Below, one piece after another: positions 1 to 8,398 of a stretch of 64,000 bases of DNA. Numbering within the stretch: the first letter of the stretch is position 1; every line of letters begins with the position of its first letter. The stretch comes from Citrobacter amalonaticus. GTDB lineage: Bacteria > Pseudomonadota > Gammaproteobacteria > Enterobacterales > Enterobacteriaceae. The stretch is from assembly GCF_002918555.1 (NCBI RefSeq), contig NZ_PQMB01000002.1:482410-546409 (forward strand), read 5' to 3'. The notes beneath the pieces were generated by a model. The model made no database searches. It was given only the letters and a program-made list of their open reading frames with translations, and was not told the origin of the DNA. The translations under genes and the position numbers were made by a program.

Positions 1-40
1 TTACATAACCATAAAAAAAAGATGCTGCATGATCAGAATA

Positions 41-1888
41 CTAAGGTGTCGAGCCATCATTTTTATTAATAAACTTCAGACCGCCTGGCTCAGTACTAAA
101 TATACTTGTGATTGCATTTTTTAATGCGGAGTAGTCAGTTGCCACAAATGCCCCATCGTCACCAACACAATTCCGTCGCCATTCCCACAGTGTTGAAGAC
201 GTGTAGGCGTTATTAACAATTGATACAAAATATATTTTAGCTTCTTTAGTTTTTGGTGAGTTAGCCTTTATCCCATCCATTACTTTTTGGCACATTCCCA
301 TGCGCCGAAATTTTACACCAACCGTCTCTTGTTCACCATACTCCTCACCATCGGATACAATAATGATTATCTTACGCGGATTATCACCCTTGGCGACTTC
401 ACGGGCGGCATATAATATACCGGCAATAATATCTGTCCCCGCACCATCCTGTGGCCACATAGCCTGAAACTGATCAATTTCGGATTTATCATTAGACAAG
501 CCTATCACATATGCATTTTGCTTAATCTTGCTTAGGTACTCAGAATAATAATTGTCCGGGCGCCAGTAAGGATATCCTGATGGAATAAAACCTGCAGTGG
601 GACCTACAGGAACGGATATATTAAATGCCGACAAACACATTGCTTTGAAGGGGTTACCCATATCGATACTGGCAAAAGATCTTTCAAAAGGTTTTATTGA
701 GTCATCATCGAATAAGAAAGAGTCACTAATTGTACCAGCATAATTAATTGTTGTATCATTTGCAAAAGATTGACTCGTTGAATCATTTATCAAAGGATAA
801 AAGTAGTCTTGCACAATTTGGCTATAATTTTGTATTTCATTATAATTTACAGAGTTCATCACGCTGACATCGTTTACCGCTTCACACGATAAAGGATTAG
901 AGTGCAATGAGCCACCTGTAGCTGTATTATCAAAAGTATTATTTCTCACACAATAACTTTGGTAAGCGCTGCCGATAGCTGGACGTACGTGATTATAATA
1001 ATAATCATAACGTTTGAGGTCAAGATAGCTTTGGATAACAAGATTACGATCGACGCCGGATGTATTATAGCCAGATGAAGACCAGTCTATTTTTTTATTT
1101 TCCCAAAAGGCATGATCGATATCATATTGGTCTTTAAATTTATAAGGGGTCGCGCATCCAATGCGATCGCCACCGGCTTCATTCTTTTTATCAAGCTTAA
1201 CAGGAATACCTATATCAAAAGGGACAATGGCTATTTTTGATTTCGACTTTTCATTATCAATTTGAGTCACTAAATCATTTACCACATCACGCAAAATCTG
1301 AATGCGCATTTTTCCACCTGACATTCCCAACATTGATCCTGAGAAGTCGACGGCGAAGGCAATATCGCTTTCTATATTAACATCACCCATCGTTTTACGA
1401 ACAATACCGTTATTTTCATCAGCTAAAATCGATATGTCTTTACTAAAGCCCGGCAGAGCATTGCTGATACCATCAATGATTGGATGCTCGATAATCTTTG
1501 CTATAGCTACATATTTTATACTATCAATTTTGGTTACATCGGCGTTATTAAAAACAATATCGGCATTAACTTTCAGAGTTGACTCATCAATTTCACTGCC
1601 TGGCAAATAATAGTTAATATAGCTTCTGACCAGATCTTTCCCTTCTATTTTCTCCTGTTCCGTAGTGAGGTTAGTGTTTGTAGAGGCAACAGCAAAACTT
1701 CCCTGGGATAAAGCATCGGCTAAACGCGCCCTCTTGATTAAAAAACGAGAGCCGTCGATACCCAAGGAAAAAGTCGCTATCAAAAGAGGTAAAATAATTG
1801 CAAACATCACGGATATACCCGCATTACCCTCTTGAATAAAACGAAATAAGTGCAACTTTCTTTTTAATTTCATCATTATCATCTGCAT
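41..1888 (-). CDS. tadG: TadG, Tad pilus protein with von Willebrand factor A domain
   Basis: Last gene of the Tad operon, 615 residues. The N-terminus carries a TadE-like segment with one hydrophobic helix (about residues 23-45), so the protein is probably held in the inner membrane with its bulk in the periplasm. A vWA domain follows, with the MIDAS motif DFSGS at residues 181-185 and a second acidic patch near SDGEEYGE in the C-terminal third. In this family TadG is thought to anchor or stabilise the pilus or its secretin; the exact role is unsettled. Two bases separate it from tadF, so the two are probably translated together. A start a few codons downstream (one of the Met at 3-6) is equally possible. 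The family assignment is firm. Confidence 0.9.
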   Translation of the reverse strand: MQMIMMKLKRKLHLFRFIQEGNAGISVMFAIILPLLIATFSLGIDGSRFLIKRARLADALSQGSFAVASTNTNLTTEQEKIEGKDLVRSYINYYLPGSEIDESTLKVNADIVFNNADVTKIDSIKYVAIAKIIEHPIIDGISNALPGFSKDISILADENNGIVRKTMGDVNIESDIAFAVDFSGSMLGMSGGKMRIQILRDVVNDLVTQIDNEKSKSKIAIVPFDIGIPVKLDKKNEAGGDRIGCATPYKFKDQYDIDHAFWENKKIDWSSSGYNTSGVDRNLVIQSYLDLKRYDYYYNHVRPAIGSAYQSYCVRNNTFDNTATGGSLHSNPLSCEAVNDVSVMNSVNYNEIQNYSQIVQDYFYPLINDSTSQSFANDTTINYAGTISDSFLFDDDSIKPFERSFASIDMGNPFKAMCLSAFNISVPVGPTAGFIPSGYPYWRPDNYYSEYLSKIKQNAYVIGLSNDKSEIDQFQAMWPQDGAGTDIIAGILYAAREVAKGDNPRKIIIIVSDGEEYGEQETVGVKFRRMGMCQKVMDGIKANSPKTKEAKIYFVSIVNNAYTSSTLWEWRRNCVGDDGAFVATDYSALKNAITSIFSTEPGGLKFINKNDGSTP

Positions 1889-1890
1889 AA

Positions 1891-2520
1891 TTACCTCGGA
1901 ATGACAATGTTGCTTGTTGAAATAGTATCAGCGATTACGCCAACGCTGGACATCGCGTTCAGAAAAAGGCTATCTCTACCTTTAGTACAAAGGGTAACCT
2001 GATATAACGGAGCCCATTTTCCCTTATCGACACTCTCTTCCATCCATGGTGACATTTTATAAACTTCAGCACTATTAATGTCGAATGCTCCCTTGCATTT
2101 TTTCTGCTCAACAGAATTGATATCCGCGGGTACATAAAGATCAATTGACTTTGCACCGTCTACAATTTTTCCATTCTTTGTTGATGTATCAGAAAAATGC
2201 ACGGTTTGAACCCGGATGCTCACACTGCCTTTAAGAGAATCAGAGCCAAGTAATATATTCACTGCCTTTTGTAGATTACTCACATCCTCATATGACACGA
2301 CTTCACGGTTCGCATAAAGGGTACTGCGCTCACGCAGCATCGAAGATGCTGAGTTTGTCAATCGCGCAAGTTTACTTTCAGAAGAAAAATGAAATGTAAA
2401 GTCAATAAGTATCAGTCCCAGTAGTACAATAATAGGGAATACAAAAGCAAATTCGATAGACGCACTTGCCCGGCTTCTCTCCCAAAAATGTTTGTTACGT
2501 TCTGTTGGGCTCTTGCACAT
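1891..2520 (-). CDS. tadF: TadF, minor pseudopilin of the Tad pilus
   Basis: A 209-residue TadE/TadF-like pseudopilin. A short basic leader is followed by a prepilin-like site: cleavage after Ala18 would place Glu23 at +5, and a hydrophobic helix (FAFVFPIIVLLGLILID) follows. The rest is periplasmic, with two Cys (in the KKCKG and TLCTK stretches) that could form a disulfide. Minor pseudopilins are processed by TadV and probably prime assembly of Flp fibres. The start overlaps the 3' end of tadE, a sign of translational coupling. The TadF rather than TadE label rests on position and size. Confidence 0.82.
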   Translation of the reverse strand: MCKSPTERNKHFWERSRASASIEFAFVFPIIVLLGLILIDFTFHFSSESKLARLTNSASSMLRERSTLYANREVVSYEDVSNLQKAVNILLGSDSLKGSVSIRVQTVHFSDTSTKNGKIVDGAKSIDLYVPADINSVEQKKCKGAFDINSAEVYKMSPWMEESVDKGKWAPLYQVTLCTKGRDSLFLNAMSSVGVIADTISTSNIVIPR

Positions 2521-2977
2521 AGACTATTTTCCGTTCAAATATTGATGAAAAATAACCAGCACTGAAAAAGAAAAAAACCGGCTGGTAACTGTATTTAAAT
2601 GAATATACTGATAAAAAGTGGTCAGCAGTGGTGGATCCTGAAATACAGTTATCATTCAATAATTCTGAGATTGTTTTACAATGCTTAACCGTCACGGAAA
2701 CTTCTGTACCGCTATAGAGCAGTGGCCAGGCTTTTGCGTTATTTTTAAGATTTTGCTCGAATGCAGATGAGTAATCCGTTACGCTACTATCCAGCGAAAT
2801 GTAGCGGCCAGACTCCGCCAGTACGACATCCAAAGCGGATGATAAATACATTATTCGACATAATTCGATAATAAATAAAATAGATATAAGAAAGGGAATA
2901 ATGACCAACGACAACTCGACCGCAATCGCGCCATCTTCCTTTTTTGTTCTTTTTATCATTCTCATTAAGGCGTGCAA
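2495..2977 (-). CDS. tadE: TadE, minor pseudopilin of the Tad pilus
   Basis: A 160-residue TadE-like pseudopilin. The leader ends KKEDG, with predicted cleavage after Gly16; Glu21 then sits at +5 of the mature protein, as in Flp-type substrates of TadV. A hydrophobic helix (about 20-45) is followed by a soluble domain with two Cys (KHCKTI and DNCISG). The leader closely resembles that of the major pilin at 13318-13569 (also KKEDG), which supports processing by the same peptidase. Met5 or Met7 could be the real start. It lies just downstream of tadV and overlaps tadF. Confidence 0.85.
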   Translation of the reverse strand: MHALMRMIKRTKKEDGAIAVELSLVIIPFLISILFIIELCRIMYLSSALDVVLAESGRYISLDSSVTDYSSAFEQNLKNNAKAWPLLYSGTEVSVTVKHCKTISELLNDNCISGSTTADHFLSVYSFKYSYQPVFFFFSAGYFSSIFERKIVYVQEPNRT

Positions 2978-2987
2978 AATAGCCTCC

Positions 2988-3410
2988 TCAAAAGGTTAAT
3001 AAATTGACAATATAACCGCAACCTAATGCTACGCCGTAGGGCAACGTTTTGTACCGTCCATACAGATGAGGGACAATGAGCATCAGGACAGCCATAATCC
3101 CACCAATGACAGAGGTGAATAGAAGGAAAGCAGGCAAATTTTCTCCCGGTATAGACAGCGACAGAGCAAAACAAAATTTAGCATCGCCTGCTCCCCAGAT
3201 ATTATACATACTTAGAATAAAACCAATTACCAGAACCACGATGCCAGATAAATAAGAAACATTGATATCAGTAAAAAGAATTAATAAAAAACTAACGGCA
3301 ATGATTATCAATGGTATATTGTTGTATATCTTCCTGATTTTAATATCAGTATACATAGCATACAGGACTGTGCATATAATCAAACAATAACCAATGATTG
3401 ACAATATCAT
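2988..3410 (-). CDS. tadV: TadV/CpaA, prepilin peptidase (A24 aspartic protease)
   Basis: A 140-residue polytopic membrane protein of the A24 prepilin peptidase family, made almost entirely of hydrophobic helices. Both catalytic aspartates are visible: Asp22 in the YTDIK context and Asp76 in the G-A-G-D motif (73-76). It lacks the N-methylation domain of PilD-type enzymes, as usual for TadV. It should cut the leaders of Flp, TadE and TadF at the inner membrane. Its start overlaps the stop of the upstream unknown gene (TAATG arrangement). The position between the extra cassette and tadE is unusual; in the classic locus tadV follows flp near the 5' end. Confidence 0.92.
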   Translation of the reverse strand: MILSIIGYCLIICTVLYAMYTDIKIRKIYNNIPLIIIAVSFLLILFTDINVSYLSGIVVLVIGFILSMYNIWGAGDAKFCFALSLSIPGENLPAFLLFTSVIGGIMAVLMLIVPHLYGRYKTLPYGVALGCGYIVNLLTF

Positions 3411-3868
3411 TACTTTTTACCTTTACGCGGAAATCGCTTATTTTTCTTTTTCACTGACATTTTAGGTTTATCGACCTGATAAGATATCGTTTCTGTCTGT
3501 ACAACAGGCACTGGCGTCACCATCGGTAAATCAATTAGTTTTATATATTTGCTAACTGATTCAGCGATCATAGTATCGCGTTCGCAAAGAACGGGTGAAT
3601 GACCGATAAAGTTCGATGCAATATCAGCTCTGACTAATAAAATCGCATGCTCGATTAACTCATCAACTTGCCTTTGACAATAACTCCGGGCATTGCCCAT
3701 CGCACGCCAGGAGTCCAGATTATCAGAAATCAATGAATTATAGATATGAATACGCTCCTGAACTAATTCATTGCGATTATCGAGTACAGGTCTTAAAGGA
3801 ATATATTCGGAAATAATATCTGCTGCAACTAACTCCATTGAAAGCCTGTAAGCAAATAGGGTATCCAT
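3410..3868 (-). CDS. Unknown protein with basic tail, within the Tad operon
   Basis: A 152-residue soluble protein that I do not recognise. It has no signal peptide and no membrane helix. Residues 1-110 look helical, with several Arg, Glu and aliphatic residues and two Cys. The last 20 residues are strongly basic (Lys/Arg runs ending RKGKK), suggesting contact with acidic partners, membrane phospholipid or nucleic acid. Its stop overlaps the tadV start, and it follows the second Roadblock gene after about 20 bases, so it should be made with the Roadblock-GTPase group. It may be a cytoplasmic adaptor between that switch and the pilus base. That role is inference only. Confidence 0.6.
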   Translation of the reverse strand: MDTLFAYRLSMELVAADIISEYIPLRPVLDNRNELVQERIHIYNSLISDNLDSWRAMGNARSYCQRQVDELIEHAILLVRADIASNFIGHSPVLCERDTMIAESVSKYIKLIDLPMVTPVPVVQTETISYQVDKPKMSVKKKNKRFPRKGKK

Positions 3869-3890
3869 TATTACATCCTTAAATGTTCCG

Positions 3891-4442
3891 TTATTGGATA
3901 AGTTCTTTTACTTCATCGACTAATTTTTGCATCATCCACAGCGCCTGCCCAAGAGAGTCAATTTCCCCTGAAACGGCCATAAGAACAACATCCAGTTTGC
4001 TGCCGGAAATGAGATAAATAAAAACAGAACGTTTTCCATTATTAAGATACAAATACTGGTAACCAGGAGCACCAATCTCTCTCAGTATCGCAGAACCAAT
4101 AGATTGCAGAGAACTTGACATCGCTGAAACTTTGCGAATACTCTCTTCTCCCCCCTGATCGAGTACAGAAGCGATTTCAAATCCATCGACTGTTGATAAT
4201 ACCAGGTTTTGAATATCAGGAAATTTGTTAACATAATTAAGCAATACTTTGTCAATCTGCTCTTTGAGGACAGAATCAGTAAAGCTTTTATCATTGTTGC
4301 TTATTTTCTCTTGCTTCTCATCAAGAGGCTGGAGAACAACATCAGACTCCGTTACCTTATCAGTGTGTTCTTTATCGCGTGTGCTGATATTCTTATCATC
4401 ACTCACTGTAAATCTTAATGGAAAAGGAAGTCCATTCTTCAT
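3891..4442 (-). CDS. Roadblock/LC7 domain protein (second copy) in the Tad operon
   Basis: A 183-residue cytoplasmic protein. The first 60 residues are polar and probably disordered. Residues 65-183 show the Roadblock/LC7 pattern: a helix, the strand-turn-strand NLVLSTVDGFEIAS, a long Ser-rich helix (MSSSLQSIGSAIL), then strands ending in VFIYLIS and DVVLMAV. Roadblock proteins such as MglB act as GTPase-activating or scaffold partners of small GTPases and usually dimerise. The gene begins two bases after the stop of the GTPase gene, which points to a physical partnership. No Roadblock protein belongs to the classic Tad gene set. Family call fairly sure; function inferred. Confidence 0.75.
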   Translation of the reverse strand: MKNGLPFPLRFTVSDDKNISTRDKEHTDKVTESDVVLQPLDEKQEKISNNDKSFTDSVLKEQIDKVLLNYVNKFPDIQNLVLSTVDGFEIASVLDQGGEESIRKVSAMSSSLQSIGSAILREIGAPGYQYLYLNNGKRSVFIYLISGSKLDVVLMAVSGEIDSLGQALWMMQKLVDEVKELIQ

Positions 4443-4444
4443 AA

Positions 4445-4984
4445 CTACCTCCTGATTTGCTTTAATAAAACATTCAATACAGATATAACAGCATCCTTAC
4501 TTCTGGCATCGATCCATAGTATCGGGGATATGATATTTTCTTTGTGAATGGCCTCTTTCAGTTTCGACAATGACTCGAGACTCAGCAAATCGCCTTTTAC
4601 AATGGCTATAACTGTGGGTAATGAAATTCGGTTATCATCAGTATTTACAGCCGATGTATAAAAATGAATATCATCAATAGCACACACATCTGTTGCATCT
4701 ATCATTAATACCAGACCTGAACAGCCTTGCTGTAAAATCTCCCATGAAAAGGAGAACCGTGATTGTCCTGGCACGCCGTACATACGCAACCGGTGTTGAC
4801 CATCCGGAGATTCCATCAGCAGATCGCCATAATCTAATCCCACCGTCGTCTCTTTTTTTTGCTCTGATGCCATAAATGACATTGCAACATCCGTAGAAAC
4901 AACATCGATTTGACTTGCAGAATTTATAGCCGTAGTTTTCGCAGAACCACTACGGCCTATAAACAAAATTTTATAATCATCCAT
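4445..4984 (-). CDS. Small Ras-like GTPase (COG2229/MglA type) in the Tad operon
   Basis: A 179-residue single-domain P-loop protein. P-loop at residues 10-17 (GRSGSAKT), switch I Thr at 46-47 in the KETTVGLDYG context, G3-like YGVPGQ at 69-74, G4-like VKGD at 129-132, G5-like DAR at 159-161. GxPGQ and DAR are typical of the COG2229/MglA-related bacterial GTPases. Two deviations stand out: Ala15 replaces the Gly before the P-loop Lys (Ras Gly15), and Val129 replaces the Asn/Thr of [NT]KxD. Both could weaken nucleotide binding. It lies between two Roadblock genes with tight spacing. It likely acts as a cytoplasmic switch or scaffold for pilus assembly, by analogy with MglA/MglB. Confidence 0.8.
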   Translation of the reverse strand: MDDYKILFIGRSGSAKTTAINSASQIDVVSTDVAMSFMASEQKKETTVGLDYGDLLMESPDGQHRLRMYGVPGQSRFSFSWEILQQGCSGLVLMIDATDVCAIDDIHFYTSAVNTDDNRISLPTVIAIVKGDLLSLESLSKLKEAIHKENIISPILWIDARSKDAVISVLNVLLKQIRR

Positions 4985-5021
4985 ATCTTATATATTCAGT
5001 ATAGGGTACGCGAAGCGAGTA

Positions 5022-5390
5022 TTAAATTGATTCTACTGAAGATTCAACATCCATTACCTTACGACGAGCTAATGCAAGGTTACTTTCACGCCTGTCTAAT
5101 ACAAGATAAATGAAAACTGACTCCACTTTCTGTAAAGGACGTAAGATGTGGTATTGTTTTTCCAGCGTAATAAGAATATCCTCAATTGTTTCATTCAAAC
5201 CAAGTAGCTTGATTGTTTTGAGTTTAGCCTTTAACACATCGGTATTACCTGCAGCGGCGATTTCAATATCAATACCTGTGCCCACATGACCTAAAATCAT
5301 TCCATTACGCGTATCAACTACGGCAGCGCAAACAGCACCATCAAGTTCCATTAGATTTTCAAGTGAATCACTTAACTTACTCATAAACAA
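5022..5390 (-). CDS. Roadblock/LC7 domain protein (first copy) in the Tad operon
   Basis: A 122-residue protein that is nearly all one Roadblock/LC7-like domain. An N-terminal helix (residues 3-15) is followed by the strand-turn-strand GAVCAAVVDTRNGMILG, a central helix, the ILITLEKQYHIL strand pair, and VFIYLVLDRRESNLALARRK as the last strand and helix. It has no signal peptide. It lies 37 bases upstream of the GTPase gene and 34 bases downstream of tadD. The fold matches MglB and the conservon CvnB proteins. It differs strongly from the second copy at 3891-4442, so the pair could form a heterodimer or have distinct jobs. Confidence 0.72.
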   Translation of the reverse strand: MFMSKLSDSLENLMELDGAVCAAVVDTRNGMILGHVGTGIDIEIAAAGNTDVLKAKLKTIKLLGLNETIEDILITLEKQYHILRPLQKVESVFIYLVLDRRESNLALARRKVMDVESSVESI

Positions 5391-5424
5391 CTCCTACTTT
5401 GTTTAAACTATGCCGTTAACTGGC

Positions 5425-6642
5425 TTAGAAAAAAATATCTAATACTAATCGATTACTAGATATGGATGATTTTGGTGAAGTATAGGCCTTAACCTGCTTT
5501 ACAATCCTTTTTGCACTGAATGACAGATATAAATCATCTCCACGCTCTTCTATGGAAACATTGTTCAGTGATTTGGTGTATTTTTTAACATTTTTAGTGA
5601 GATCATTTATTTTTGAATTCTTCTTAAAGTTTTTCAAAACAAATTCTACATGGTTGTCTCGCCCACCTGATATTTTTTCTCCTTTAATATAGGAAGAAGA
5701 GATAAAGACCAGACGGACAAATTTACCATGTTCTCCAATCACAATATTTTCTACCTGACCCTGGTTATCTGAAGTCATTTCACTATCTTTAAGAACAGTG
5801 TTGTTCACTTCTTTTACGGGTGTCGCCATCTCAGGGCTGGCGCCAACCAGTCCGGCAGGATTTGTTTTCCTGGTCTCATCACTCCCTTCGATTGCAACGG
5901 CAACCGGAGCAGTGGTACGTAAAATCGCACGTTCAGGGACGGTCGTGGTGACACTGTCCAAATCAGCAATTAGCTGCTGTGATGAATCTTCAAGGTTGTT
6001 TTGCCGGATCAATGTTTCAGCCGTACTGTAGTCATTGAGTTTCACCAGTGTAAAAATTAAATTATGGACAATCTTTGGTGAATTATAACCTCGAGAATAA
6101 AGCGGCATCAGATATGAACGAGCAAGATTATAATCCTTTTCTACAATTGCAATCATAGCAAGATTATTATTGACGATCTCCTCGGCAACAAAAAGATTTC
6201 TGGCCTTCTCAAAGTTTTCTTTAGCGTTGTCCAAATCACCTAAATGAGCAAGAATAACGCCTTTGAGGTTAAATGCTTCGCCCAATTTAGGGTCCATTTT
6301 TAGCGCCTCGTCAATTTGCTTTAACGCGATATCATTATGACCAAGAGTGCTATTATTTTGTGCTGATAACAATAAAGACTCAGCAGTAGGCGAAGTATTC
6401 ACCAGTTCTTTAAGGCAATTCTGTGAAGATTCATAGTCTTCGATTTTATTATAGACTTCACATAGCTTTAATCTGACTTCTGGCGTGTCATTTTTACTAA
6501 GTTGCTCTCTGTAAAACGCTATAAGTCCCTTATAATTATTAACTTTTGTTAAAATAAATTCTCGTTCTCTATTATCAAGTGAGCTTTGCGAGCTGCATCC
6601 CAACAAAAGCAAAGAAATAAGAACAGCGATTAATTTCCCCAT
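5425..6642 (-). CDS. tadD: TadD, TPR lipoprotein with extra C-terminal domain
   Basis: A 405-residue lipoprotein. The signal peptide ends in the lipobox LLGC with Cys16. Residues 40-220 hold tetratricopeptide repeats (for example the GEAFNLKGVILAHLGDLDNA unit), as in TadD, which helps secretin assembly in the periplasm. After a low-complexity linker, residues 295-405 form a further domain rich in beta strands (KFVRLVFIS, DLYLSFSAK, NRLVLDIFF) that resembles AMIN-type peptidoglycan or secretin-associated domains. Usual TadD proteins are about 250 residues, so this extension is unusual. The start overlaps tadC by 13 bases. Confidence 0.85.
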   Translation of the reverse strand: MGKLIAVLISLLLLGCSSQSSLDNREREFILTKVNNYKGLIAFYREQLSKNDTPEVRLKLCEVYNKIEDYESSQNCLKELVNTSPTAESLLLSAQNNSTLGHNDIALKQIDEALKMDPKLGEAFNLKGVILAHLGDLDNAKENFEKARNLFVAEEIVNNNLAMIAIVEKDYNLARSYLMPLYSRGYNSPKIVHNLIFTLVKLNDYSTAETLIRQNNLEDSSQQLIADLDSVTTTVPERAILRTTAPVAVAIEGSDETRKTNPAGLVGASPEMATPVKEVNNTVLKDSEMTSDNQGQVENIVIGEHGKFVRLVFISSSYIKGEKISGGRDNHVEFVLKNFKKNSKINDLTKNVKKYTKSLNNVSIEERGDDLYLSFSAKRIVKQVKAYTSPKSSISSNRLVLDIFF

Positions 6643-7472
6643 ATTGCCATCATCCTGATAAATCCGGGTCCTGCAACAATTGCAAGAATCGGAAACATTA
6701 TAAATAAGATCATTGGAGCTGCCATTTTAGCGGATAAGCTGGCAACCTTTTCTTCAACAGACAAAAGTTGCATCTCCCGCATCTCTTTCGACAATTCAAC
6801 GAGGACTGTGCTGATAGACGCTCCATAAGTGATGCTTTGCTGTAACGTCGTACAAAACATCCTCACCTCTGAGCTTGACACTTCCTCATATAATTGCTCC
6901 AGCGCACTCACAATACCACTCACTTCAATTTTAATTGCGGTCCTTTCGAGCAGACTTGCAATATCACTGTTAATAAACTGAATGTTCTTCGATATATAGA
7001 TCAGAGCATTTTCTATCGTCATTCCAGATTGTACACAAATAGACATAATGTCTATAACATAAGGAAGATCGGCATTTATTTTTTTAGTCTTTTTTTGCAT
7101 TATATAATTTTTAATCCTTGGAGGAATAAGAATCATAAACACTAACGCAACACTGATTGTTATCGCCTGGGTCTGTTTATCCAATTCAAGTATATCCATC
7201 GCATCAAGGATAAACACAAGAAGTGCAAATATAATAACGATGCCAAACTTCAAGAACATATTAGAGTCTAGAAAATCAAAAAAAGATACCGATTTACTTG
7301 TTTTGCGATAAATTTTTTCAATGTTAGAAATCAATTTTTCATCTTTTGCAACAATTTGACCTTGTTTTTCTAATACAGATGAAATTTTTTGGGTTTTCTT
7401 TTTCTTAGTCAAAAAATTAAAAATGACGAAGATAAAAGATATTATAATAAAATACAGGACATATAATGACAT
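6630..7472 (-). CDS. tadC: TadC, inner-membrane platform protein of the Tad pilus
   Basis: A 280-residue GspF-family (T2SSF domain) protein. It starts with a membrane helix, has two more helices around residues 70-115, a cytoplasmic helical T2SSF domain (about 130-240, with SICVQSGMTIENAL and QSITYGASI) and a C-terminal membrane helix. TadC pairs with TadB to form the platform on which TadA drives addition and removal of Flp subunits. It lies 20 bases after tadB, and its end overlaps tadD. Confidence 0.92.
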   Translation of the reverse strand: MSLYVLYFIIISFIFVIFNFLTKKKKTQKISSVLEKQGQIVAKDEKLISNIEKIYRKTSKSVSFFDFLDSNMFLKFGIVIIFALLVFILDAMDILELDKQTQAITISVALVFMILIPPRIKNYIMQKKTKKINADLPYVIDIMSICVQSGMTIENALIYISKNIQFINSDIASLLERTAIKIEVSGIVSALEQLYEEVSSSEVRMFCTTLQQSITYGASISTVLVELSKEMREMQLLSVEEKVASLSAKMAAPMILFIMFPILAIVAGPGFIRMMAIWGN

Positions 7473-7492
7473 AAACTATGTCTCCATTGTTT

Positions 7493-8398
7493 TCAAACGG
7501 CTTTATTCATCATATTCCATATGATAGCAAGTCCCAGACAAACGCTGCCAATGGCATAATATAAGATCATTCTCCCGGAGTCATGATTTATTAAGATATC
7601 AAAATTTTCCGGACTTAATATATTTAGAACGAATACAAAACCGACAGGGATCATAGCAAGTACTTTCACTGACATCCTCGCTTCAGAAGTCATTGTCAGT
7701 TTTTTACGATCGATTATCTTTGCATCTGATATTTGTTTAGCCAATCGTGTCATGACTTCCCTGACCTGGCCACCACCATTAATATTAATAATGACAGCGA
7801 GGATAAAAAAATAGTATTCCCGGTATGGCAAACGCTCATAAGAATCCATTAAAACAGCATACACATCTTCACCAATACTTAACCTTCTCGATACAATTTT
7901 GAGTTCTGGCCCGACAACCTCACCATTTAATTTATTGCCACAATGGGTAATGCCTACGACAATTGAATTACCAGAACTTATGGAACTATTAATTATATTG
8001 AGTGCCTCAGAAAACTCTATTTCAAAGAGTGCTCTTTGTTTTTTCTTACTAATCCTGAAATGTAGATATGACAGCACTATAAGTAAGACAACAGATGCTA
8101 TAATTATATTAAACTTAAGGAATGCAATATTTAAGTAAACGCCAGCGAGAAATAGTCCAAAAAATAGCGCAACCTCTTTTGGTTTCATATTACGATATGT
8201 TGACTTAATGCTTCTCACATCACCTGTCACAGCTTCTTTTATTTTTTCAAGAACCTGACCACTCCAATTTTTCTTTTTGGTCGCAACGCGAAAACGCTGT
8301 TCTCCACCATCAAGTTTTTTAACTTTCTTGTAATAAATGAGTACGGCGATAAAATTTACAACGCCTAATATAACAAGCAAAATAAAAAAAAGTGTCAT
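7493..8398 (-). CDS. tadB: TadB, inner-membrane platform protein of the Tad pilus
   Basis: A 301-residue T2SSF-domain protein, paralogous to TadC. It has an N-terminal membrane helix, a basic cytoplasmic stretch, a helix pair near residues 75-115, a T2SSF domain (NIINSSISSGNSIVVGI and the INGGGQVREVMTRLA motif) and two C-terminal helices. It should form the rotating or moving platform with TadC, powered by TadA. The ATG overlaps the TGA of tadA by four bases, consistent with coupled translation. Confidence 0.92.
   Translation of the reverse strand: MTLFFILLVILGVVNFIAVLIYYKKVKKLDGGEQRFRVATKKKNWSGQVLEKIKEAVTGDVRSIKSTYRNMKPKEVALFFGLFLAGVYLNIAFLKFNIIIASVVLLIVLSYLHFRISKKKQRALFEIEFSEALNIINSSISSGNSIVVGITHCGNKLNGEVVGPELKIVSRRLSIGEDVYAVLMDSYERLPYREYYFFILAVIININGGGQVREVMTRLAKQISDAKIIDRKKLTMTSEARMSVKVLAMIPVGFVFVLNILSPENFDILINHDSGRMILYYAIGSVCLGLAIIWNMMNKAV

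Noticed and set aside
1..40. Nine-codon frame after tadG on the same strand
   Set aside because: Too short and no evidence of translation.
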